DNA of 64,000 nt from Sediminibacterium salmoneum NBRC 103935 (GTDB taxonomy: Bacteria > Bacteroidota > Bacteroidia > Chitinophagales > Chitinophagaceae), in assembly GCF_000511175.1 (NCBI RefSeq), contig NZ_KI866530.1, positions 1,892,578 to 1,956,577 of the forward strand, written 5' to 3'. Numbering within the stretch: position 1 is the first letter of the stretch; the number at the start of each line of letters is the position of its first letter. Below, piece by piece: positions 48,084 to 56,769 of the stretch. Below the pieces are notes generated by a model. It was not told the DNA's origin. It was given only the letters and a program-made list of their open reading frames with translations, and did not search any database. Both the position numbers and the translations under genes were made by a program.

Positions 48084-49634
48084 CTATTTAAAACGCTGAC
48101 CCCAACTGGATTTATCTAAAGACCTGTAGCCAATCGCTTCAACAATATGTTGCTTTTGCACCTGATGGCTTCCCGCCAGATCGGCAATGGTTCTGCTGAT
48201 TTTTAAAATGCGGTCATATGCCCTTGCACTTAGGTTTTGCATTTTCATAGCTTGAGCCAACACATCTGTAACTTCTTTTTCCAACACAATATATTTACGC
48301 ATTTGTGCTGTGGTCATTTGTGCATTGGTGTGAACGGTTTTATGGTTTCGATACCGCTCCGTTTGTATAGTCCTGGCTTTGATCACTCTGCTGCGAATCA
48401 CTGAAGAATCTTCTTCCCTGGTATCCTTGCTCATTTCATCAAATTGCATGGCATTCACCTGTATATGTAAATCGATGCGATCCAGTAAAGGACCCGATAC
48501 TTTATTCAGGTAACGGTTTACCTGACCTGATTCGCAGGTACACTCTTTCTCTTTGTGATTATAATAACCACAGGGGCAGGGATTCATTGCAGCCACTAAC
48601 ATAAAACTGGCCGGGAAGGCCAGTGAAATCCGGTTCCTAGCAATGCTGATCATGCGTTCTTCCAAAGGTTGCCTCAACACTTCTAAAACCATTCTGCTGA
48701 ATTCCGGCAATTCATCCAGAAACAATACTCCGTGATGTGCCAGAGAGATTTCGCCTGGCAGCGGATTCGATCCACCCCCTACCATGGCAATCTGCGAAAG
48801 CGTATGATGCGGGGAACGAAAAGGTCGTTGCTGTATCAAACCCTGCTGACCCGACAACTTACCCGCAACACTATAAATCTTAGTGGTCTCCAGCGCTTCC
48901 GCCATATTCAATGGCGGCAGAATACCCGGAAGCCTTTTCGCCAGCATGGTTTTGCCTGCACCAGGCGGACCTACCAGAATTATATTATGTCCACCTGCAG
49001 CAGCCACTTCCATCGCTCGCTTAACACTGAATTGGCCTTTCACTTCATTGAAGTCATTCTCATAGTGAAACGATTCCTGCAACAGCACTGCCTGTCCGGT
49101 TGCAACAACAGGCGATAAGGAATTTTCATCCTCAAAAAAACGAACCAGCTCCTGCAAGGATGCTACACCCCATATTTGTAACCCTTCTACCAGACTGGCT
49201 TCCCGTACATTGGCTCTTGGCACAATCAATCCTCTGAAACCTTCTTTCTTTGCCTGTATGGCCATGGATAAAATGCCTTTAATGCCATTCACTTTCCCAT
49301 CCAAACTCAACTCTCCCATGATAACAAATTCACTGAGTTTCTCTGCATGATTCAGTTGATCACTGGCACCTAAAATACCCAGTGCAATGGGCAGATCCAG
49401 ACCCGATCCTGTTTTTCGTAAATCAGCTGGTGCGAGATTCACAATTACTTTGGTGCGTGGCATATGATAGCCCATATTTTTGATGGCGCTTTCCGTTCTA
49501 TGCAAGCTTTCTCTTACGGCACTATCCGGTAATCCCACTACCGCATAACCCTGCCCCATACTTACATTTACTTCAATACGAATGGTAATGGCTTCAATTC
49601 CATGTACAGAACTGCCAAATGCTTTCACAAACAT
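48084..49634 (-). CDS. YifB/ComM-family Mg-chelatase-like AAA+ ATPase
   Basis: Protein of 516 residues. An N-terminal Lon-protease-like fold (GYAVVGLPDSAVRESLHR) is followed by the AAA+ core with Walker A GPPGAGKTMLAKRLPGI (about residue 216) and Walker B LFLDELPEFSR. A zinc-ribbon-like CPCGYYNHKEKECTC follows, then the sensor-2 domain. In other bacteria the ComM group is a helicase that helps branch migration of incoming DNA in natural transformation. No competence genes are next to it here. Confidence 0.93.
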   Translation of the reverse strand: MFVKAFGSSVHGIEAITIRIEVNVSMGQGYAVVGLPDSAVRESLHRTESAIKNMGYHMPRTKVIVNLAPADLRKTGSGLDLPIALGILGASDQLNHAEKLSEFVIMGELSLDGKVNGIKGILSMAIQAKKEGFRGLIVPRANVREASLVEGLQIWGVASLQELVRFFEDENSLSPVVATGQAVLLQESFHYENDFNEVKGQFSVKRAMEVAAAGGHNIILVGPPGAGKTMLAKRLPGILPPLNMAEALETTKIYSVAGKLSGQQGLIQQRPFRSPHHTLSQIAMVGGGSNPLPGEISLAHHGVLFLDELPEFSRMVLEVLRQPLEERMISIARNRISLAFPASFMLVAAMNPCPCGYYNHKEKECTCESGQVNRYLNKVSGPLLDRIDLHIQVNAMQFDEMSKDTREEDSSVIRSRVIKARTIQTERYRNHKTVHTNAQMTTAQMRKYIVLEKEVTDVLAQAMKMQNLSARAYDRILKISRTIADLAGSHQVQKQHIVEAIGYRSLDKSSWGQRFK

Positions 49635-49707
49635 AGACGCGATTTTCTATCACAAAATCAGCAATTGCATGAAGAAAAATCCACGTGTTTATACCTAACT
49701 TTCCGCC

Positions 49708-51555
49708 ATGAAAAAACGGTTGCTTTTCCTGCTGTTCATTTGTGTTGTAAACCTTACACTGGCGCAGTGGTCTCCTTTTAGGTTTGCATTTATATCGGAC
49801 ACTCATATTGGTTCACCCAATGGCAGTGCGGAGGAAGATTTACGCAGAACCGTTGCCGATATCAACAGCATGCCGGAGATTGCTTTTGTGGTCTTAACCG
49901 GTGATATAACAGAACTTGGAACAGATGAAGAAATTAAATTGGCCAAGGAAATTTTATCTGAACTAAAAGTCCCCTATTATATTCTGGCCGGCAATCATGA
50001 TACAGGATGGAGCGAAAGCGGTGGGGTTAGTTTTGGTAAAATATTCGGTTACGATAAATTCAGTTTTTCTTTTAATGGTATTCAGTTTTTAGGCTGTGCG
50101 TCCGGACCTTATGTAAGAATGAGTGATGGACATATTCCCAGAGATGCGGTGAATTGGTTAGACAAGGAATTGAAAAAACTGGACCCCAAACAACCGATTG
50201 TATTTTTAAATCATTATCCCTTAGACAAGGATTTAGACAACTGGTATGAAGCAGTGGATCGATTAAAACAGCACAGAACACTGGCTGTATTAAATGGTCA
50301 CTGGCATACCAACAGAAGGCTGGATTATGAAGAAATCCCTGCAGTAGTAGGTCGCTCCAATCTCAGAGCCAAAGCGGCTTATGGTGGATACAATATTGTA
50401 GAAGTGAGATCAGACTCCATGATTTTTGCAGAGCGCACACCCGGCATTGAAACCAAAAAACCGTGGACAGGGATTGACCTTTCAGAAAAAAAGTTCAGCG
50501 ACAAAAAATATCCGCGACCCATCTATACAATGAATGACAGTTTCCCTTCCGTAAAACCCAGATGGATATATGCTTCTGAAGCCAATATCATTTCAACACC
50601 AGCAATCACACAACAACTGGTAATTGTGGGCAACAGTTTAGGAACCATTGAAGCCATTGATAAAACTTCAGGCAAAAGAAAATGGAAGTACCAAACCAAG
50701 GGTTCTGTTTATTCAAGCCCTGCCATCCATCAGAACAAAGTAGTGGTTGCTTCCGGTGACGGAACCATCTATTGCCTGAATCACACAAACGGAAAACTCA
50801 TCTGGCAATTCAAGGCGGATGCTGCTGTGTTGGGATCCCCGCTGATTTATGACAACAAAGTTTATATCGGAGGTAGTGATCATCATTTCCGTTGTCTGGA
50901 CCTGGCTACAGGAAAACAGAAATGGAGCTTTAGCGGATTGGAAGGGCCTGTGGTAAGTTCGCCTGTATTTAGTAATGGTAAAATCATTTTCGGATCCTGG
51001 GACAGACACCTGTATGCATTGGATGCTTTCAGCGGAGCCCTTTCGTGGAAATGGAACAATGGATCCATGGTTAGGAATTTTGCACCGGCTTCCTGCATAC
51101 CGGTGGTACAGGATGAAATTGTTTACATCGTTGCGCCAGACCGTTATTTATCTGCCATTGATATGCAAACAGGCACTACACTTTGGAGAAACAAGGAAGC
51201 TACTGTGCGCGAATCCATTGGCATTTCAACGGATGGTAAATGGCTTTATACCAAAACCATGAGCGATGGTTTTGCCGTTTTCCCAACTGGAAGAACACCG
51301 CAAAACCTTGCCTGGAAAAAAGATTTTGGCATTGGCTACGAGCATGTTCCCTCCATGCCAGTAGAGAAAGAAGGTAAAGTGTATTTTGGCACGAAGAATG
51401 GAATTATTTATTCCATAGATCCTTATACCAGAGAAAAATTGTGGCGTTATAAAATAGACAACTCCATGGTGAATACCGTAAACTTCGGCAATACCAATGA
51501 GTTGGTGGCTTCCACCATGGACGGGAAAATTGCATTCTTAGATTTGCAATATTAA
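49708..51555 (+). CDS. Exported metallophosphoesterase fused to a PQQ-type beta-propeller
   Basis: Protein of 615 residues with a signal peptide (LLFLLFICVVNLTLAQ). Residues 25-230 are a calcineurin-like phosphoesterase with FISDTHIGSP, LTGDITELG, AGNHDTGW, LNHYPLD and NGHWHTN, so the two-metal site is complete. From about residue 285 onwards PQQ/WD40-like repeats are seen (KTSGKRKWKYQTKGSVYSSP, HTNGKLIWQFKADAAV, LATGKQKWSF and others), forming a propeller. The combination is known in Bacteroidota but the substrate is not. It should act in the periplasm or on the surface. Confidence 0.9.
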   Translation: MKKRLLFLLFICVVNLTLAQWSPFRFAFISDTHIGSPNGSAEEDLRRTVADINSMPEIAFVVLTGDITELGTDEEIKLAKEILSELKVPYYILAGNHDTGWSESGGVSFGKIFGYDKFSFSFNGIQFLGCASGPYVRMSDGHIPRDAVNWLDKELKKLDPKQPIVFLNHYPLDKDLDNWYEAVDRLKQHRTLAVLNGHWHTNRRLDYEEIPAVVGRSNLRAKAAYGGYNIVEVRSDSMIFAERTPGIETKKPWTGIDLSEKKFSDKKYPRPIYTMNDSFPSVKPRWIYASEANIISTPAITQQLVIVGNSLGTIEAIDKTSGKRKWKYQTKGSVYSSPAIHQNKVVVASGDGTIYCLNHTNGKLIWQFKADAAVLGSPLIYDNKVYIGGSDHHFRCLDLATGKQKWSFSGLEGPVVSSPVFSNGKIIFGSWDRHLYALDAFSGALSWKWNNGSMVRNFAPASCIPVVQDEIVYIVAPDRYLSAIDMQTGTTLWRNKEATVRESIGISTDGKWLYTKTMSDGFAVFPTGRTPQNLAWKKDFGIGYEHVPSMPVEKEGKVYFGTKNGIIYSIDPYTREKLWRYKIDNSMVNTVNFGNTNELVASTMDGKIAFLDLQY

Positions 51556-51574
51556 TCACTTGCATTGAATTTGA

Positions 51575-51934
51575 TTAATACTGGCCAGTGCTCAGCATTA
51601 CCAGTGTACAGGCTTCAATGGTTTGAATACCATTTTTCCGGGCCAGTTCAACCAATGCATCGTTTTCCGTTCCGGGATTAAAAATGATGCGCTTAGGATG
51701 CAAGGAAAGAATATAATCGTAATAACTTTCCTGTGCAGTCGGATTCAGATACAGCGTTACCGTATCTACATTTTCTTCTGCGGGAGGTTCCGTAACAATG
51801 GGAACACCAGCTACTTCCGCCGCTTTCCTTCCCACTGCCACTACTTCATGGCCGTATTTTCGTAAACGCGAAACCGCTTCATAACTATAACGGGCAGGGT
51901 TATCTGAAGCACCCAGCACTACGGTCTTTTTCAT
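51575..51934 (-). CDS. CoA-binding domain protein
   Basis: Protein of 119 residues made of a single Rossmann-type CoA-binding domain: VVLGASDNPARYSYEAVSRL at the N-terminus, LYLNPTAQESYYDYI in the middle and IFNPGTENDALVELAR near the end. It is the small stand-alone form related to the succinyl-CoA synthetase/YccU group. No enzyme partner is adjacent. It follows the CDGSH gene by 28 bases on the same strand, so they may be co-transcribed. Confidence 0.85.
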   Translation of the reverse strand: MKKTVVLGASDNPARYSYEAVSRLRKYGHEVVAVGRKAAEVAGVPIVTEPPAEENVDTVTLYLNPTAQESYYDYILSLHPKRIIFNPGTENDALVELARKNGIQTIEACTLVMLSTGQY

Positions 51935-51962
51935 TTGAAATACTTTACTTCTCTATTACAAA

Positions 51963-52172
51963 TTATATTTTGTCCTTCAACAACTCTTTGTGAGAAGCAT
52001 CACAATAGGGTTTGTTTTTAGACAAGCCGCAACCACAAAAAGCAACTTTTTCTTTTACATCTATGGTACCATCGGGTTTGTGAATATTCATTTTAGCCGT
52101 AACTACGATTTGTCCAAAGGGCTTAACAATGATATCAATTGCGTCTTGTGTTGTTTTTTGTTCTTGTTCCAT
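51963..52172 (-). CDS. CDGSH-type iron-sulfur protein
   Basis: Protein of 69 residues with a single CDGSH-like motif FCGCGLSKNKPYCDASHKEL (three Cys and one His for a 2Fe-2S cluster; here PYCDASH takes the place of PFCDGSH). The strand-rich N-terminal half (IIVKPFGQIVVTAKMNIHKPDG) is typical of the bacterial stand-alone forms. The role may be electron or cluster transfer; nothing more can be deduced. It is too short for chance conservation of the four ligands. Confidence 0.88.
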   Translation of the reverse strand: MEQEQKTTQDAIDIIVKPFGQIVVTAKMNIHKPDGTIDVKEKVAFCGCGLSKNKPYCDASHKELLKDKI

Positions 52173-52247
52173 AATATAAAGATACGAATGCTTTTGCGGA
52201 TGTAAAGAACCATGGTTTTAACAGCCAATTTATGAGGGTATATATGA

Positions 52248-54401
52248 TTATTTAAAAGTATAACGAATGCCCAAAAAGCCACGGATTCCCTGATTGGGGG
52301 CAAACATATAGGTGGGATCAAAGCTAAGCGCATATGGATTATCAGGGGTTGATTCTACCTGTCCATTGGGTTGAAACTGCACGTTTTTATCGAAGGGATC
52401 CTGCGCACGGGCAATCAGGAAAGGGCTGTGGCGGGTGGGCAAAAAATTAAGCAGGTTTTTGATACCACCATAAATTTCCATTCCTTTCCAGTAATGAAAA
52501 CTAAATTGAATATTCTGCAAGCTATACCAGGGGGAGTAAGGCTGCCTGGGATCGAGCGGTCCCAGCAAAGGCAAACGCATGGGACTGTATACATTGCCCG
52601 TGTAATCTATATCCAGGTGAATCGCCGGAAACTTATAAGACAATGTCCAGGTTCCGGAAAAACGTTCCGTAAGAATCTGTTGTTCTTTTTGCCCGTTCTG
52701 ATACAAAGCCACATCCATATAAGTTGCGCCCAGATTCAATTTCAAACGGTTATGCAAAGCAATGTCTGCGCCAACGGAAACCCCTTTGCTTATAGCATGA
52801 CCTTTTAAATTGGCATAAATAATCTGGTTGGGATCGGTTTCAAAATCACCCACAATCCGATTGTTGAAATAGGTATAAAAGGCAGAGATATCCAATGTGG
52901 TTGCATTATTATTTCTACCATATAGTTTGTGGATATAGTTCAGGTTAACATTAAAGGATTGTTCTGGTTTCAACTTTTCCGAAATCATAACTTTTCTGGC
53001 ACCGGATAATGCAGCATGATCTTCCGTAAATAAATTAACTACCCGGAAACCTGTTCCCATATTCAATCGCAAAAATTGTTGGGGATTAATCGTGTACTTA
53101 TAGGCAACCCTTGGGGTTAGAATATTTCCGTGTGTGGAGTGATAATCGTAACGAAGGCCCAGCAATATTTTATGCTGCTCATTCAAAGTAATTTCATTCT
53201 GTACAAACAGACCAGGCAATACAATTTTTTGTGGCTGTATTCCCCAGCTACCTGAATTGGGGGCTGCAGTACCGGGGGTATTATCGTTGTAATAGGTATA
53301 TCGGGTTGCAGCACCAAACAACCAGTCGTGGTTTCTGATTTTTTTATCCCAGGTAATTTGAGCAAACGCTACCTGCTGTTTCCCCATGTACAAGGTATTT
53401 CCATACATGCTGTTCTGGTGATGATGATTAAGCGAAAAAGCAAGATTCATTTTTTCTTTAACCGGAAGCTGATAATTTCCCATCAGTTCTACCCGATTGG
53501 TATAAATGCTTTCACCATACGCAGCATCGGTTCCCCGGTAAGTTTTATTCCAATTCATCTGACCTCCCCATCTGTCTTCGTATAAGTAACGTGCAGCCAG
53601 ATTCAATTGGCGATTTTGTTTTTGCTGAATGGACCATTTCTGAAAAATACTGATGCGCTGCTGTAAACTCAGATCGGTAAATTCATCTTTATTCTGATCA
53701 ACCGGGTTGGAATAATTGAAGTAGTTAATCCCGGTTAGCACATTTGCTTTGGTTCCTACTTTATTGGTAAAAGCCAAATCTGTATTGGTTTCTCCCCAGG
53801 TAGTGGTCATAAGATCTATACCCACGCTTTGCTTATCGCTTACCTTTTTCGTAATAATATTAATCAGGCCTCCTATGGCTTCACTGCCGTATAAGGAAGA
53901 GGCGGGACCCTTAACAATTTCAATTCTTTCAATCATGGAAGCAGGAATACCCGACAAACCATAAACAGTTGAGAGTGCACTTACTATGGGCATACCATCA
54001 ATGAGTACCATGGTATAAGCACCCGGCAGTCCATTGATTTTAATTTCGCCTGTATTGCAAATATTACAATTGCTCTGTGGCCTTACTCCGTTCACATGCA
54101 ACAATCCCTCAAACACATGAAAAGCCGGATTTTTTTTCAGAAAAGCAGCACTGTACACTTCAACCGGAACCGGACTCTCCACTCTTTTTACTTCTTTCAT
54201 AGTCCCCGTAACCACTACTTCGTCCAACTCTTTGCTCATGGGTTTTAACAAGCGGGATGTATCTGCTGCTAGAATTTTGGGAGTTCTTTCATGAGTTTGA
54301 GCCAGTAAACAATTGGGGAGCATCAGTGCAAGCAATAACATAGTATATGCAGCGCAAAAGCATCTTGACATTACTGATTTTATTACTTGCAGAAAAGGCA
54401 T
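52248..54401 (-). CDS. TonB-dependent outer-membrane receptor with Cys-x2-Cys plug
   Basis: Receptor of 717 residues. A signal peptide begins near MSRCFCAAYTMLLLALM (a start at the second ATG, 54371, is also possible). The plug domain contains SNCNICNTGEIKINGLPGAY with Cys about 113 and 116, then TMVLIDGMPIV and VKGPASSLYGSEAIGG. The C-terminal barrel ends with YTFK. This plug form, with a CNICN motif, is one I associate with metal-linked receptors of Bacteroidota, but the ligand is not proven. It diverges from a DtxR-type repressor with a palindrome between them, so metal-regulated uptake is the best guess. Confidence 0.9.
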   Translation of the reverse strand: MPFLQVIKSVMSRCFCAAYTMLLLALMLPNCLLAQTHERTPKILAADTSRLLKPMSKELDEVVVTGTMKEVKRVESPVPVEVYSAAFLKKNPAFHVFEGLLHVNGVRPQSNCNICNTGEIKINGLPGAYTMVLIDGMPIVSALSTVYGLSGIPASMIERIEIVKGPASSLYGSEAIGGLINIITKKVSDKQSVGIDLMTTTWGETNTDLAFTNKVGTKANVLTGINYFNYSNPVDQNKDEFTDLSLQQRISIFQKWSIQQKQNRQLNLAARYLYEDRWGGQMNWNKTYRGTDAAYGESIYTNRVELMGNYQLPVKEKMNLAFSLNHHHQNSMYGNTLYMGKQQVAFAQITWDKKIRNHDWLFGAATRYTYYNDNTPGTAAPNSGSWGIQPQKIVLPGLFVQNEITLNEQHKILLGLRYDYHSTHGNILTPRVAYKYTINPQQFLRLNMGTGFRVVNLFTEDHAALSGARKVMISEKLKPEQSFNVNLNYIHKLYGRNNNATTLDISAFYTYFNNRIVGDFETDPNQIIYANLKGHAISKGVSVGADIALHNRLKLNLGATYMDVALYQNGQKEQQILTERFSGTWTLSYKFPAIHLDIDYTGNVYSPMRLPLLGPLDPRQPYSPWYSLQNIQFSFHYWKGMEIYGGIKNLLNFLPTRHSPFLIARAQDPFDKNVQFQPNGQVESTPDNPYALSFDPTYMFAPNQGIRGFLGIRYTFK

Positions 54402-54443
54402 TGCCTGAATTGATTTTGGTTAAATTCGGGGTAAAACTATAAA

Positions 54444-54461
54444 TGTTAGACGAGTCTAACA
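54444..54461. promoter_or_regulatory. Palindromic operator, probable DtxR/MntR-type site
   Basis: TGTTAGAC and GTCTAACA, perfect 8-base arms around GA, centred between the TonB receptor start (54401) and the repressor start (54496), 42 and 34 bases away. The position and symmetry fit a shared operator for an autoregulating repressor. The binding protein is inferred from the neighbour. Confidence 0.7.
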
Positions 54462-54495
54462 AATTTCATTTTTGATTTTAGCGTATTTTTAACCC

Positions 54496-54936
54496 ATGCA
54501 AGCTTTGTCGTATACAGAAGAAAATTACCTGAAAGGCCTTTTTAAACTAACCATTGAATTAGGAGAGAAAGAAGAAGCAGGGACCAATGAAATTGCTGCC
54601 CATCTGGGAGTGAAACCCGCTTCTGTGAACGATATGCTGAAAAAACTGAAGGATAAGAAACTGATTCAATACGAACGGTATGGCAAGTCTTCCTTAACTA
54701 AAGAGGGCAAAAAAAGGGCCATTGAAATTGTAAGAAAACACCGCCTATGGGAAACTTTTCTACACGAAAAACTGGCTTTTAACTGGGATGAAGTGCATGA
54801 AGTAGCAGAACAACTGGAGCATATACAAAGCAAAAAACTGATTGATAAACTCGATCAGTTTCTGGAATACCCATCGATTGACCCACACGGAGATCCCATC
54901 CCCGATGCCAAAGGAGAATGGCCACCCAAATCTTAG
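54496..54936 (+). CDS. DtxR/MntR-family metal-dependent repressor, short form
   Basis: Protein of 146 residues. The winged helix is in the first 65 residues (YTEENYLKGLFKLTIELG, then AAHLGVKPASVNDMLKKLKDKKLIQYERYG). The dimerisation/metal-binding domain follows with RKHRLWETFLHEKLAFNWDEVHEVAEQLEH and ends at HGDPIPD, giving Glu/His metal ligands. It stops there, so the FeoA-like SH3 domain of the usual longer Bacteroidota members is absent, as in MntR of Bacillus. Metal could be Mn or Fe. The stop overlaps the convergent dnaX by 4 bases. Confidence 0.88.
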   Translation: MQALSYTEENYLKGLFKLTIELGEKEEAGTNEIAAHLGVKPASVNDMLKKLKDKKLIQYERYGKSSLTKEGKKRAIEIVRKHRLWETFLHEKLAFNWDEVHEVAEQLEHIQSKKLIDKLDQFLEYPSIDPHGDPIPDAKGEWPPKS

Positions 54937-56749
54937 TAATCAATTTCCAGCTTCAGGCGATCTCTTAATTCTTTTACCAGTGGATATTGTTGAGCAATTC
55001 GCTCGAATTTTTGTTTGCTGTTAAGGCGCATGTATAAAGGAACATCTTCCTTTTCACTTTCTTCTACCAAAATGGTAAAATTAATTGCACGGTTATTAAA
55101 CTGAGCATGCAACTGCTCAAGCAAAACCATTTTCTCTGACTCAATGAATTTTTGTGCTGTAACCGCTGATACCCTTACCGTGAAATGAATATCATTGTCT
55201 ATTTCTAAACTGGCAATTTTAAAAGTACCCACGGCAGAATGCTTCAGCTGTTGCTCTAGTTGTTTAATATAAGAATCCCAGAAAGCACGCAATGTCTCTT
55301 CAGTTAATGGTTGCGCTTCTTTCACTTCTTCAATCTGATAGGAAGCGCCCGCTTTTTCCTTTAAGGCTTCCAGTAAAGATTTTTTAGGACCTGATTTTAA
55401 AGTGCCGGTTGGTGGGGCCACTGCTGGGGCTGTCTTCTCTACATACAATTTAGCAGCAGGAGCCTGATTGCCCACACCCGTTTGTTGCGTTCCGGTTGAA
55501 GGGGCAACAGCAGTAGCCATATTTGCTGTTGCTGGAGAAGCTGAGCCAGCTGGAACAGCTGGTACCAATGATTGTATAGGTCTTGCCCTAAAAGCTATGG
55601 GGCCATCAACCCGTTTTTTTTTGACACACCCGATTTATCCTGGGTTAGTTCAATGGCTTGTTGTAAGAAGCTGAGCTTTATGAGTGCCAGCTCTACATGC
55701 AATCTTTTATTGCGCGCCATTTTATAATTCACTTCTGTATCGTTGAGTATATTCAGCGCACTTACCAGGTAACTCAAAGATGTTTGTGCAGCTACTTGTT
55801 CATATTTCTGTTGCATCCCTTCTACCACTTCCAGTAAAGACGCAGATTTTGCGTCTTTGCAAACCAGCAGGTTACGGATGAACTCTGCAAATCCGTTTAA
55901 TACCAGATCCCCTTCGAATCCTTTGCGGTTGATCTGATCATACAACAGCATGGCTCCCGCCATGTCCTGCTTCTGCATACACTCTAACAACTGAAAGAAA
56001 TAATCTTCGTCTAAAATATTCAGGTGCTCCAGTGTATTCTGATAAGTAACTGATCCATTGGTAAAGCTTACAATTTTATCAAGGATACTCAGTGAATCAC
56101 GCATGCAACCCTCACTCTTCTGTGCAATCACCTGCAATGCTGCTTTTTCTGCATTGATCTGTTCCTTGGTTGCAATTTCCTGTAAGTGTTCTACCGTGTC
56201 GTTATTAGTGATTCTTTTAAAATCGAAAATCTGACAACGGCTTAAAATGGTGGGAAGAATTTTATGCTTTTCGGTTGTTGCTAAAATAAATATGGCAAAG
56301 GGTGGAGGCTCTTCCAGGGTTTTCAAAAACGCATTGAAGGCACTGGAACTTAGCATATGTACCTCGTCCACAATATATACTTTGTATTTACCCGCCTGAG
56401 GCGCAAAACGAACCTGCTCTACCAGGGCTCTGATATCGTCTACCGAGTTGTTACTGGCCGCATCCAGTTCATGAATATTCATAGATGTGCCTGCATCAAA
56501 GGAAACACAGCTGGAACAGGTATTACAGGCTTCCCCTTCTGGTGTTGGGCTGGTACAGTTGATGGTCTTGGCCAAAATTCTGGCACAAGTGGTTTTACCC
56601 ACCCCTCTGGGACCACAAAACAAGAAAGCATGTGCCAGTTGCTGATTGCGAATGGCATTCTTCAGTGTTGTGGTAATATGTTGCTGCCCCACAACTGTAT
56701 TAAAGTTCTGAGGGCGGTATTTACGGGCTGATACTACAAAATTCTCCAT
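54933..56749 (-). CDS. dnaX: DNA polymerase III gamma/tau subunit, split by a frameshift at an A9 run
   Basis: Clamp-loader ATPase. The first frame (56749-55595, 384 residues) holds domain I-III: Walker A FCGPRGVGKTTCARIL (about residue 46), a zinc site CTSPTPEGEACNTCSSC, DEVHMLS, and the collar to about 370. After SKK it stops within a few codons (NGLMAP, then TAG at 55597-55595). The rest, 54933 to about 55612, is in another frame and holds a Pro/Ala/Thr linker and the tau C-terminus. One extra A in the A9 run (55614-55622 on the plus strand) would give one 605-residue tau. The short product is a complete gamma. Confidence 0.88.
55614..55622 (-). other. A9 homopolymer: candidate slippery site in dnaX
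   Basis: Nine consecutive A residues on the coding strand (T9 on the plus strand), at the boundary of the gamma and tau parts. With 9 or 8 A residues the frame stops within 7 codons; with 10 or 7 it continues into tau. This is the arrangement known from programmed slippage in Thermus and frameshifting in E. coli dnaX, or a homopolymer read error. Confidence 0.6.
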
Positions 56750-56769
56750 AGAAATTGCTGCAATATAAC

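Noticed and set aside
54933..55568. A separate 211-residue gene with a TTG start
   Set aside because: It continues the tau region of dnaX in another frame, and its low-complexity start and helical end match a tau C-terminus; it is not an independent gene.
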